From Puccinellia tenuiflora (taxonomy: Eukaryota > Streptophyta > Magnoliopsida > Poales > Poaceae): a stretch of 64,000 nucleotides of DNA. The position numbers were made by a program, and so were the translations under genes. Shown in pieces: positions 11,330-22,182 of this stretch. The notes under the pieces are model-generated. The model was not told where the DNA came from and did not search any database. It saw nothing but the letters and a program-made list of their open reading frames with translations. Position 1 is the first letter of the stretch, and the number at the start of each line of letters is the position of its first letter. The DNA lies in NCBI GenBank assembly GCA_012064385.1, contig QRDG01001982.1:71471-135470 (forward strand), in the 5' to 3' direction.

Positions 11330-11546
11330 CCTTCGAGCGCTTGTGAGCCGTTGGATCGGAAGCACACGGATCGTGTGTTTCCTTCGAGCGCTTTGTGAGC
11401 CATTTGATCGGAAGCACACGGATCATGTGTTTCTTTAGAGCGCTTGTGAGCCGTTGGATCAGAAGCACACGGATCGTGTGTTTCCTTCGAGCGATTGTGA
11501 GCCGTTGGATCAGAAGCACACGGATCGTGTGTTTCTTTCGAGCGCT
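11330..11546. repeat. 51-bp tandem array, about four copies
   Basis: CCTTCGAGCGC, TGTGAGCCGTTGGATC, AGAAGCACACGGATCGTGTG and TTTC repeat at a 51-bp step from 11330. Each unit contains CACACGGATCGTGTG, a near-perfect palindrome. It lies between a Caspar-type hairpin block and the transposase gene and may be a protein-binding array. Confidence 0.85.
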
Positions 11547-11894
11547 ACCAACCGGTACTAAAAAGGTGAAGATAAGGCACACATATCAACGATCCTTTAG
11601 TCCCGGTTCCAGCTACCAACCGGGACTAAAAAGGTGAAGAGTTGCCAGATATAAATATCCAACCGGAGGGAGTCACTCGGAGAGGCATGTCTATAAGAGA
11701 GGCAGGAGTACACTTCACAACCATCAACACTTTGGGAACCAGTGGCAAGGGCTTCTTTGATGATCTGGTATATCCCCAACACTTGTTGGGATGGTTGCAG
11801 ATCATCAGAGAAGTCTTGCCGCTGCTTGGATCGAATGCCCGTGTGTTTTGTTCTATCTACAAAATACTTCAGTTCATCGACCGAATACAAATCA

Positions 11895-11980
11895 TTCGGA
11901 TTCCCGTCATACAGCCCAACGGTGCATTTGATATGCAGGCACTCACGAGCCACCGTTGGGCTGTATGACGGGGAAACCGT
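11895..11980. repeat. 27-bp inverted repeat (hairpin) downstream of the transposase gene
   Basis: CCGTCATACAGCCCAACGGT near 11904 is repeated in inverse orientation near 11950-11971, with a loop of about 28 nt. Each arm is followed inward or outward by a GTGCATTTGAT copy, so an inverted duplication is likely. It lies just 3' of the TNPD-like reading frame. Confidence 0.8.
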
Positions 11981-12031
11981 GTGCATTTGATAAAAGGTTT
12001 AATACATTATTACACATCACCACCAACATCC

Positions 12032-15000
12032 CTATCTAGTGTGTGTCCCTTTCTTCTTCGTGTGTGTCCCTTTCTTCTGATTGCGCCGCAACCATGGACA
12101 ATCTTCATCATTCAACGCGATGGTTGGGTCAGTTTTCACCGTGAAGGGGGGAATTTCATGAAAATTATTGTAATCTTCCGACATGTCCGTCTTGTCCTCC
12201 ACTCCTACGATGTTTATTTTTCCTGAAAGAACTATGTGGCGCTTTGGCTCATCGTATGATGTATTCGCTTGCTTATCTTTTCTTTTTTTCGGTCTGGAAG
12301 ACATGTCCTTTACATAGAAAACCTGAGCCACGTCATTGGCTAGGACGAATGATTCGGTGTCGTACCCAAGATTTTTTACATCCACCGTAGTCATTCCGTA
12401 CTTCGGGTCTACATTTACCCCGCCTTCCAGGTTGAACCATTTGCACCTGAACAAAGGTACCTTGAAAGAAGGTCCATAGTCAAGTTCCCATATCTGCTCT
12501 ATGTAACCATAATATGTGTCCTTTTTCCCATTGTTGTTTGTTGCATCAAAGCGGACACCACTGTTTTAGTTGGTGCTCTTTTTATCTTGGTCGGTCGTGT
12601 AAAATGTATTCCCATTTATCTCGTACCCTTGAAAAGTCAATATAGTCGACGATGGTGCTTTGGCTAACAAGTATAATTGTTCTTCAACAGTGTTGTCATT
12701 AATGAGACGTGTTGGCAACCACCCGCTGAAAGTATTCATGTGTTCTTTTTCAATCGATTCTTTAGGCTGCTCCAGGCATTTAGAGCGTAAACTATTCATG
12801 TGTTCCTGGATAAGATGGAATTATGTAGAACTATGTAGTGTGCTTGATTGAAAGATTCCCAGTCCTTACACATTATTGCTTTCTTTCCTAGCGTGCCTAT
12901 TCCACGCAGTCTCCCCTCATGGCGCGATTGAGGAATACCGATCGGCTTAAGGTCAGGAATAAAGTCAACACAAAACTCAATTACCTCCTCTGTTTCATAG
13001 CCCTTGGAGATGCTTCCTTCTGGCTTAGCACGGTTATGAACGTATTTCTTTAAGACTCCCATGAACCTCTCAAAGGGGAACATGTTGTGTAGAAATACAG
13101 GACCGAGAACGTTAATCTCTTCGACTAGGTGAACTATGAGGTGCGTCATAATATTGAAGAAGTATGGTGGGAACACCAACTTGAAGCTGACAAGACATTG
13201 GACCACATCCTTCTGTAAACCTGGTAGAGTTAATGGATTGATCACCTTCTGAGAAATTGCATTGAGAAATGCACATAGCTTCACAATGGGTACTCGAACA
13301 TTTTCCGGTAGAAGCCCCCTCAATGCAATCGGAAGTAATTGTGTCATAATCACGTGGCAGTCATGAGACTTTAGGTTCTGGAACTTTTTCTCTGCCATGT
13401 TTATTATTCCCTTTATATTCGACGAGAAACCAGACGGGACCTTGATACTGCTCAGGACTTCAAAAAAGATCTCCTTCTCTTCTTCGGTAAGAGCGTAGCT
13501 GGCAAGACCTTGATACTTATCTGGATTCAGGTGGTCATCTCATTCGTCCATACGTTGCTGGTCCTGCCGTGATTCCGGTGTATCTTTTGTTTTCCCATAC
13601 ACGCCCAAGAAGCTTAGTAGGTTCACGCACAGATTTTTCGTCACGTGCATCACGTCGATTGCAGAGCGAACCTCCAGTATTTTCCAATAGAGTAGCTCCC
13701 AAAATATAGAGCACTTCTTCCATATGGGTACGTGTCCATCAGCGTCATTCGAAACAGATAGACTACCAAGACCCTTTCCAAAGATTACTTTTAAGTCCTT
13801 GACCATGTCATATATAACATCACCATTAGGTAATTTAGGATTTGTCTGATGATCTGGCTCACCTTTGAAATGCTTGGCTTTCTTTCTTACGGCATGCCCT
13901 TTTGTAAGAAATCGCCGATGCCCCAGGTACACATTCTTGTTTCCCAAATGTATTCTTTCAGTCTCGCCTAAACAGTGCGTGCATGCATTGTATCCCTTGT
14001 TTGGCTGTCCTGAAATGTTACTAAGAGCAGGCCAATCATTGATGGTTACAAACAACAACGCTCGTAGGTAAAATTCCTTTTGTTCGTGCTCATCCCACAT
14101 AGGTACACCTTCGTCACGCCACAACTGTAAAAGTTCTTCAACCAATGGCCTCAGGTACACATCAATGTCTTTGCCGGGTTGCTTCGGGCCTTGGATGAGC
14201 ACTGGCATCATAATGAACTTCCGCTTCATGCACAACCAAGGAGGAAGGTTATAGATACACAGAGTCACGGGCCAGGTGCTATGACTGGATTTTTGCTCTC
14301 CGAAAGGATTAAATCCATCTATACTTAGCCCAAATCTTAAGTTCCTTGCGTCAGCTGCAAATTCCGAGAACTCCCTGTCGATTTTTCTCCACTGCGACCC
14401 ATCGGCGGGGTGTCTCAGCATCAGGTCTTTCTTACGCTCTTCTTTGTGCCATCATAACAACTTTGCATGCTCTTTGTTTTGGAACAAATGTTTCAACCGT
14501 CGTATTATAGGAGCATACCACATCACCTTGGCAGGAACCCTCTTCCTGGGGCACCGCTCACCCTCAACATCACCAGGGTCATCTCGCCTTATCTTATACC
14601 GCAATGCACCGCATACCGGGCATGCATTCAAATTCTCGTACTCCTCACCACGGTAGAGGATGCAGTCATTGATGCATGCATGTATCTTCTGCACCTCTAA
14701 TCCTAGAGGGCAGACAACCTTCTTTGCTTCATACGTACTGGGGGGTAATACGTTATCCCTTGGAAGCATCTTCTTTATTATTTTCAGCAATTTTTCAAAT
14801 CCCTTGTCAGATGTACCATTCTCTGCCTTCCATTGCAGCAATTCCAGTGTGGTACCAAGCTTTTTCTGGCCATCTTCGCAAGTTGGGTACAACAATTTCT
14901 TGTGATCCTCTAACATGCTCTCCAACTTAAACCTCTCGTTTTCACTTCCGCTGTTTATCTGTGCATCAAGAATGGCTCGACCAAAATCATCATCGTGCTC

Positions 15001-15369
15001 ATCAACAATGGGCTCATCAACAATGGGCTCTTCTCCAGCTTCGTCTTCCCCCATTCCAGTATCACCGTCTTCGGTGAACGTAGGATAGTTGTCATTATCC
15101 TCTTCTTTTTCATTTTCTTCCATTATAACCCATATTTCTCCGTGCTTGGTCCAACAATTATAACCGGACATGAAACCATGCTGCAACAGGTGGACGTGAA
15201 TGGTTTTTGAGGTAGAGTAATCTTGCGTATTCTTGCAGACGCTACATGGACAAAAAATAAAACCATTCGACGGCTTGTTTTTCTCAGCCAGACGGAGAAA
15301 ACTATGCATGCCATTAATATAGTCGGGACATCGTCGGTCACTGTACATCCATTGCCGGCTCATCTGCAT
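12032..15369 (-). pseudogene. TNPD-like CACTA transposase, broken by stops and a frameshift
   Basis: The minus-strand frame starts near 15369 (SRQWMYSDRRCPDYINGM) with the transposase-associated N-terminal domain (CPCSVC, then HLLQHGF). The core transposase region follows (CPVCGALRY at about 14600, then NLPPWLCMKRKFIMMPVLI at about 14220-14260, and CTHCLGETE). Next is a DUF4218-like part (LPENVRVPIVKLCAFLNAIS, then FPFERFMG), and a DUF4216-like C-terminus (DPKYGMTTVDV, then DVAQVFYVKD) ending at 12032. Breaks are a TGA at 14452-14454, a TGA at 13540-13542, a frameshift at about 12797 and a TAA at 12566-12568. The TGA at 14452 sits where relatives have Arg (CGA) and the TAA where they have Gln (CAA). 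The product would bind and cut the CACTA ends in the nucleus. Some introns may exist; the reading is essentially continuous. It is not functional as it stands. Confidence 0.88.
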
Positions 15370-15575
15370 TATATAAATATATCAAAACCTATTGCACTAC
15401 ATCATGAATATATAATAGTGACCAAATTAATTAATACAAGTTCATCACATTAAAACCAAAGTAAAGTAATTGTAATGCATAGTCCTCATAAAACATACAT
15501 TAATTGAAACTAATATACAACTATCTAAAGAATTTAAATCCAACACCAAATGCGATCAAATCGCAACTAAGGTAA

Positions 15576-16003
15576 TTACTGAACCAACAAATAATGATAC
15601 CAAGCCTCTTGACTAATGGCATATTTTCTAATATTTTTAATCTTCAAGCGCATTGCATCCATCTTGATCCCATGAGCATCGACGACATCGGCAAGCTTGA
15701 ACTCGTGTTCATCGATGATGTCGGCAAGCTTGAACTCCAATTTCATCTGCTCTTCTAGGTATTGGAGATGAAGATCTTCACTTCTTTTCAATTTTGATTT
15801 CAACTCATTGTTTTCTTTTACAAAAAACTCGACAATAGGGTCAGTTGGAATTTTCGGTTCAACTACCTCCTAGATAAAAGTGTCTATGTCAAGTTGGTAG
15901 GTATAGTTGTTATAAATACGAAATGAAACAAATAGTTATGAAAATATACCACATCCGAATCATAGACCGGACGAGGGCCGACGGGGGCAGATATCAAAAC
16001 CAT
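15576..16003 (-). CDS. small two-exon coiled-coil protein of the CACTA element
   Basis: Exon 1 (16003-15950) starts at ATG and encodes MVLISAPVGPRPVYDSDV. It ends at GTG|GTATAT. Exon 2 (15869-15576) follows TTTATCTAG| and encodes 97 residues to a TAA stop, in phase. The total is 115 residues. Exon 2 begins EVVEPKIPTDPIVEFF, followed by a long charged heptad-rich helix with an internal duplication, EFKLADIIDEHEFKLADVVD. It ends YAISQEAWYHYLLVQ. The pattern (PIVEFF, a coiled coil, then R.YAI...WYHY) resembles a small protein I associate with grass CACTA elements. It lies just 5' of the transposase frame and on the same strand, possibly as an accessory DNA-binding or oligomerisation factor. No break is visible. 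Further 5' exons (near 16130-16180) are possible. Confidence 0.55.
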
Positions 16004-16496
16004 GACACTATACATATAAAAAAACATAAGAAAATTATACAAGAAATAAATATGCTTTTAAATCATACAAGTAATTTTTCTTAAAATAAAAGATAAAGAA
16101 AAAAGGCTCACCGAGGTGGTGCCAGTGACGGGACGATGCGGGCTATCGACGGCGGTGAGGACGGGACGACACTAAAATCCACAAATAATAAATTAATTTG
16201 AGCTCAAAATGCATATAAAAAATAAACTCTCTAACTTAGGCATTTCATCAAACACCTAGCTAGCACTACAAAAATGAAATGAGCTAAACTAGCAATGAAA
16301 TGAGCTAAAGTTGCAACTTCGGAGGAAAGGATGATGTTGCTAACCCTTGAATAGATGGGGTGCCTTCAATCCTCACAAGTGGTGCAAAAAATGGGGATTA
16401 ACTTGAGTGGGGGAGCGGAAATGGAGGAGAAATGAGTGATGAACTCGAGCTCAAAATGGTGGTGGCCTCGGGTGGAAGATGATATATGCAGGGAAG

Positions 16497-16686
16497 ACCT
16501 TTGGTCCCGGTTCCAGCCAGGAACCGGGACCAAAGGGTCCCTGGCAGGGTCCCACGGCTGCGGCAGATGCCTGCCGCATGTGCTAACCCTTTGGTCCCGG
16601 TTCCAGCCACGAACCGGGACCAAAGGTCCAAATAGAACTGGGACCAATGCTCCCCGGCGCCCCGGCCAATGGAACCGGGACAAATG
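16497..16686. repeat. right subterminal CACTA repeats, split by the copia insertion
   Basis: CTTTGGTCCCGGTTCCAGCC with its inverse AACCGGGACCAAAGG occurs at about 16498-16538 and 16578-16628. Further half sites follow up to 16680. The sequence resumes after the copia at 22188 (CCTTTAGTCGCGGTTC) and runs to the right CACTA end at 22258. Confidence 0.8.
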
Positions 16687-16837
16687 TGATAGAACCTGTG
16701 TATATACGTGTATATGTGTTGTGTTTAGGTGTATTATACCTAACCCCATGTAACAACTAATCTATATAATGGAAAGGCATTGGCCGGCCCTTGTGTGCCG
16801 AGTCATCCCACAATACCTCTTTCTAGTTAGGTTTTCA
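16687..16837 (+). repeat. 5' LTR of copia A
   Basis: 151 bp, TG...CA. It contains a likely TATA box, CTATATAATGG, at about 16763-16773, which would start transcription near 16795 inside the LTR. Confidence 0.93.
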
Positions 16838-16850
16838 TGGTATCAGAGCT
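16838..16850 (+). other. primer binding site of copia A
   Basis: TGGTATCAGAGCT directly abuts the LTR. It is complementary to the 3' end of initiator methionine tRNA, the usual copia primer. Confidence 0.93.
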
Positions 16851-16913
16851 AGCCCTGACCTAGCCGCCGCCGCTCCATCGCTTCCGCCCTAGCGCCGCCA
16901 TTGCTCCGATCAG

Positions 16914-19900
16914 ATGGCGTCCTCGTCGTCCCCAAGTGACACCACCTCGGCGCCTCTCTCGACAACCTCCGCAGCATCTGGGGTGAGCCTGCCGCTGCCG
17001 TCGCTTCCCTTAGCGACCCTGCCGCCGCCGCTCCCTACATCCACCCTGCCGGGCCTGTCCCAGCCGGTGGGTAGCGCTGCCCAAACTGATGCGCTCTCCA
17101 TCTTCGCGTCAATTCCTGGCTATGCATCAATGCCGATGCTTGGGTCGACCTCCGCATAGGCCCCTGTCAGCTACATGGCCGGGCCGATCTACAACAACCT
17201 TGCGGCTCCGGTCGCCAATCCGGTCACCGTCAACTCGATGCTTCCACCGGTGATCACCATTGCACCCTCCATCACCATCAAGCTGACCTCCGAGAACTAT
17301 CTGTTCTGGAGGGCCCAAGTGGCGCCCCTGCTCCGCAGCCATCGCCTCACGGGGTATGTCGACGGGTCCTTCCCGTGTCCCCCTGAGCACATCGGCGTCA
17401 TGCACGGGGGCATCATGCTGCCGCAGGTCAATCCTACTAGGCAGCACTGGGAGCAACAGGACGCAGCCATCGTGTCCGTCTTCGTCTCCTCGATGACAGA
17501 GGGTGTTGTCGGCATGGTGCTCTTCGCTGCCACTTCCTATGAGGCCTGGCAAACGCTTGAGGGTGCGTTTGCTGCGACGTCCCTTGCTCGCTCGTCTGGA
17601 ATACGCCAAGACATGGCGGAACTGAAGAAACGCGATCTCTCCATGACCGTGTACTTCCATCAGATGAAGGCCCTCTCTGACCAGCTGACAAGCATCGGCC
17701 AGCCGCTCCGGGACTCGGAGTTCATCGGCTACCTCCTCGCTGGTCTCGACAAGGAGTACGATGCCCTATATCAGGTCGTCAATGCGCGGACCACTCCCAT
17801 GCCCATCCGTGAACTCTTTGCACTTCTTAGTGCCACGGAGAGCAGGCTCAAGGCTCGTCACGCGGAACATGGCGAACACTATCCTGCCGCACATGGAGCT
17901 GCCTTTGGAAGCCCTCCGGTCGCTGCATACGGCGCTGCTCGCGGGGCTGGTTTCCGCCCGTCCTATCGGCCACCTGCTCACACGCCGCCTCAGCCCAAGA
18001 CTGCTCCGCAGAACAATTCCGGGAAGCAACGAACTGGACGCGGACGTGATGTCGAGTGCCAATTGTGTGGCATTGTGGGCCATGTCGCTGCCAAGTGCTA
18101 CAAAAGGTTCAACAAGGACTTCCTCGGCTTAGGGAACAATGGCAGTGTCACGGAGAAGCAGCTTGCCATGGCCATGGCTGCTGCTCAAGGTAGCGCTCAA
18201 CAGGCTGTCGACCCCGCTTGGTATGCGGATTCTGGTGCAACTCATCACATCACCCACGACCTCGACAGACTCACCACGCGTGAGCCATATCACGGCACCG
18301 ACAAAGTCCACGCAGCAAATGGGACAGGTATGCATATTCATAATATTGGTCATGCACTCCTACCAACTCCATCATCTAAGCCACTTAGTCTTAATCGTGT
18401 CCTACATGTTCCTGATGCCACTCGTAGTCTCCTTTCTATGAGTAAATTATCCCTTGATAACAATGTTTTTATTGAACTTCACCCTTATGATCTTTTTGTA
18501 AAGGATCTGGACACGAGGGAGCCCATTCTTAGAGGTCGTTGCCGTGGTGGTTTATATGAGATTAAAGCTCCAATAATCAAGCAAGCGCTCAGCAGTGTTA
18601 AGGTGTCACGGAACACGTGGCATAGTCGCCTAGGTCACCCAGCTTTGCAAGTAGTTCAACATGTTCTTCGTAGACATGATCTTCCATCATTAGTTGAGTC
18701 AAATAAAACTCCTTCAGTTTGTGATGCATGTCAACAAGGGAAAAGTCATCAACTACCTTTTTCTTTGTCCACTCGTGTAACTCAATCTCCGTTGGAGATC
18801 ATATATTCAGATGTGTGGGGCCCTGCCCAAACTTCTATAAGTGGTCATAAATTTTATGTAAGTTTTCTTGATGCTTACAGTTGCTTCACTTGGCTTTATT
18901 TGATTCAACACAAATCTGATGTCTATGATGTATTTCTTTAATTCCAAAAACATGTTGAACGTCTACTTGATTGCAAAATTAAACATGTGCAAACAGACTG
19001 GGGTGGTGAGTATGAGAAACTCCATCCTTTCTTTCATAACCTAGGCATCTCTCACCATGTGTCTTGTCCACACACCCATCAACAGAATGGCACTGCTGAA
19101 CGTAAACACCGGCATATTGTTGAAACCGGTCTTACCTTGCTTGCTCATGCATCTTTACCATTGCATTATTGGAGCGATGCTTTCACCACGGCTTGTTTTC
19201 TTATCAACAGACTTCCTAGCCGCACCATTGAGATGAAAACTCCTCTTGAGCGTCTCCTTCGCGAAACCCCGGACTACACCTTTTTTAAGGTGTTCGGGTG
19301 TGCTTGTTGGCCACATCTTCGAGCTTATAACAGTCATAAGCTTCAATTCCGGTCGAAGAAGTGTGTGTTTCTAGGCTATAGTGCCTTACACAAAGGATAT
19401 AAATGCCTTCATGTCCCCTCTAATCGAGTTTATATTTCTAGGGACGTTATCTTTGATGAAAATCATTTTCCTTTTGCCAACATGCCAAATGCCCACCTGT
19501 CACCACCAGTCTCGGAATCGTCTTTACTTTCAACTGACCAATTTATGGATACTGCATATGCACCGTCTTTGCTTGCTAATCATGGTGTAGGATCCGGCCG
19601 AGCTGCTCGCCTAGAGGTGCTCACCCCTGAGGCTGTTGCGGACGTTGATCATCCGGAACACGTCGATCAGCTGCTGCCGTTGCATGGCTTGCATGGCGCA
19701 ACCTCGGGCTGCTCACCACTCGGCTCAGCCGAGCTGAGCCCCGTCGACGGGTCCTCAACACCTGAGCCGGCGGTGTGCGCCCCTTCACCGCCAACTGGGC
19801 CAGCGCCGGGTGCTGCTGACGGGCCTCCATCGCCACCTCCTGGTCCGTCTACACCACGCTCACCTGCTGGGCCGCCATCGCCAGCAGCAGAACCTCCGTC

Positions 19901-21634
19901 GCCAGCAGCAGAGCCGCCATCGCTAGCTGCTGAACCAGAGCCTTCGTCGCCTCCAGTTGCTGCCCCTGCTGGTCCTGTCACCAGACTTCGACGGGGTATC
20001 ACTCAGCCTAAGGTTCGCACTGACGGCACTATTGCATGGAACATAGTCTTGGCAACTTTTGCAGCATCTAAAGACACAGCTGAACCTCGTGATTACCGAG
20101 AAGCACTCTCTATTCCGCACTGGCGCGCTGCTATGGAGACGGAATTCTCAGCTTTGAAGGACAATGGTACATGGGCTCTTGTTCCTCCCGTCTCTGGTGT
20201 TAACTTGATTGACTCTCGCTGGGTTTTTAAGGTCAAACTTCATGCTGATGGCACCATTGAAAGGTATAAGGCCCGTCTCGTTGCTAAAGGTTTTAAGCAG
20301 CGCTATGGCCTGGATTATGAGGAGACGTTTAGCCCCGTGGTCAAGCCGGCAACTGTGCGGCTGTTACTCACCTTGGCACTCTCCCGTGGTTGGCATCTTC
20401 GCCAACTTGACATTCAAAATGCCTTTCTCAATGGCTTTCTTGATGAGCAGGTATATATGAGACAGCCTCCTGGTTTTTCCGATCCTGACAAACCTGATCA
20501 TTACTGTCACTTGGTGAAGTCGTTATATGGACTGAAACAGGCTCCTCGTGCATGGCACTCCCGTCTCAGTTCAGTTCTTGGCACATTAGGTTTTTCACCG
20601 TCAGCTGCAGACACGTCTTTGTTCATTCTTCAGAGGCCAGATGTGACTGTCTATCTGCTAGTATATGTTGATGACATCATTGTTCTTAGCTCGACTGCTG
20701 CTGCCATTCCCAGGCTGATCTCTGAGTTGCGAGCTGAGTTCTCTGTCAAAGATCTCGGTGTGCTTCATTATTTCCTAGGAATTGAGGTTCAGTCTCCGTC
20801 ATCTGGCAGTTTACTTCTTCGACAGTGCAAGTATGCCCTTGAGCTCCTTGCCCGTGCTGGTATGTTGAAGTGTAGTCCTGCTACTACTCCTATGTCCTCC
20901 TCTGAGCGCCTGTGCAGTGTTGATGGTGATCCTCTATCTGCTGAGGAAGCTACACAGTATCGCATCATTGTTGGTGGGCTGCAGTATCTCACAGTGACAC
21001 GCCTGATTTGTCTTTTGTTATCAACAAGGTCTGTCAGTTTCTTCATGAGCCTCGCACTCCTCATTGGTCAGCTGTCAAGCGCATTCTTCGCTATGTGCGT
21101 TTTACAGTTGACAGTGGTCTTCGGTTCCGGTCTTCTTCTTCGACTTTGCTGTCTGCATTCTCTGATGCAGATTGGGCTGGTAATATGGATGATCGGCGAT
21201 CCACGGGGGGATATGCTATATTTTATGGAGGTAATTTGATCGCCTGGAGTGCTCGAAAACAGTCTACAGTCTCCAGGTCCAGCACAGAGTCAGAGTATAA
21301 AGCTCTAGCTAATGCTACAGCAGAGCTCATCTGGGTTCAGTCATTGCTACGAGAGCTTGGCGTTGTACAGGCTCAGCCTCCAGTGTTATGGTGTGACAAC
21401 ATTGGAGCAACTTATCTGTCGGCTAACCCGGTATTTCACGCAAGAACAAAGCATATAGAGGTGGACTTTCACTTTGTTCGTGAACGCGTGTCGCAGAAGC
21501 AACTTCAGATTCGGTTCATATCATCTAAGGATCAAGTTGCTGATATCTTCACCAAGCCACTCCCGTTGCCATTATATGATTATTGTAGGCGCAATCTCAA
21601 TCTTCTGTCGCCGGTTGAGATTGAGGGAGGGTGA
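16914..21634 (+). pseudogene. copia A gag-pol polyprotein, two nonsense codons and one frameshift
   Basis: Starts at ATG 16914 (MASSSSPSDTT). Domains in order are: gag (about 17280-17860, LTSENYLFWRAQVAPLL); a zinc knuckle CQLCGIVGHVAAKC (about 18057-18098); an aspartic protease, WYADSGATHH (about 18220); the integrase HHCC site (HSRLGHP ... CDACQQGK, 18619-18740) and catalytic core (YSDVWGP, then TDWGGEY, then NGTAERK); reverse transcriptase with YVDDIIVLS (about 20664); and RNase H (SDADWAGN, then STESEYKAL) ending VADIFTKPLP. Breaks are a TAG at 17157-17159, a TAA at 18939-18941, and a 1-base loss near 21002 (frame 0 to frame 2). The final TGA stop (21632-21634) is also the first three bases of the 3' LTR. 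Domain order integrase-RT-RNase H proves copia type. Confidence 0.93.
21617..21631 (+). other. polypurine tract of copia A
   Basis: GAGATTGAGGGAGGG lies directly before the 3' LTR. It would prime plus-strand DNA synthesis, and it also encodes the last residues of pol. Confidence 0.85.
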
Positions 21635-22182
21635 TAGAACCTGTGTATATACGTGTATATGTGTTGTGTTTAGGTGTATTATACCTAACCCCATGTAACA
21701 ACTAATCTATATAATGGAAAGGCATTGGCCGGCGGAAATCCATTTCGGGTCATAGGTGCATCTGCACCCATGACCCAAAATAACCATTTTCCAAATGTCA
21801 AAAAATTCCAAAAATAAATATGAAGATAGTTCAACATATTTCATCGTAGCACAAAAAAATCCGCGGTGAAAAGACATTTTGTGCGACCTGTGCAAAAAAG
21901 ACAAATCCGGATTGCTACAAAAGACTTTTGTACGAGACATGGTTTTGTCTTTTTTGCACAGGTCACAAAAAATGTCTTTTCACAGCGAAATTTTTTGTGC
22001 TAGCACTAAAAATGTTGATGCATATCCGAATTTTTTTTCGGAATTTTTTGACACATTGAAAAAAAACTAAAAATATTTTACCTAACGGGTGCAGATGCAC
22101 CTACGACCCAAAACGCCGCCTCCATTGGCCGGCCCTTGTGTGCCGAGTCATCCCACAATACCTCTTTCTAGTTAGGTTTTCA
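21632..22182 (+). repeat. 3' LTR of copia A, interrupted by a MITE
   Basis: Subtracting the 391-bp MITE and its 9-bp duplicated target leaves 151 bp that matches the 5' LTR without a visible difference. Confidence 0.93.
21733..22123. mobile_element. Mutator-type foldback MITE inside the copia A 3' LTR
   Basis: It is flanked by ATTGGCCGG at 21724-21732 and 22124-22132. The 9-bp (or 10-bp, since the next base C also matches) duplication points to a Mutator-like family. The termini are inverted: GGGTCATAGGTGCATCTGCA on the left and its near-perfect inverse before 22115. A second inner inverted repeat lies around AAAGACATTTTGTGCGACCT and TTTGCACAGGTCACAAAAAA (21866-21985), so most of the 391 bp folds back. 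No coding. Confidence 0.88.

Larger units (their letters stand above)
16687..22182 (+). mobile_element. copia LTR retrotransposon A, nested in the CACTA element
   Basis: It is bounded by a 5-bp target duplication, AAATG, at 16682-16686 and 22183-22187. It has short 151-bp LTRs starting TGATAGAACC and ending GGTTTTCA, an initiator-Met-type PBS TGGTATCAGAGCT, one gag-pol frame and a polypurine tract. The LTRs are identical to my eye apart from a MITE inserted in the 3' copy, so the insertion is recent. The polyprotein has two stops and one frameshift, so it could only move with help. Confidence 0.95.
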
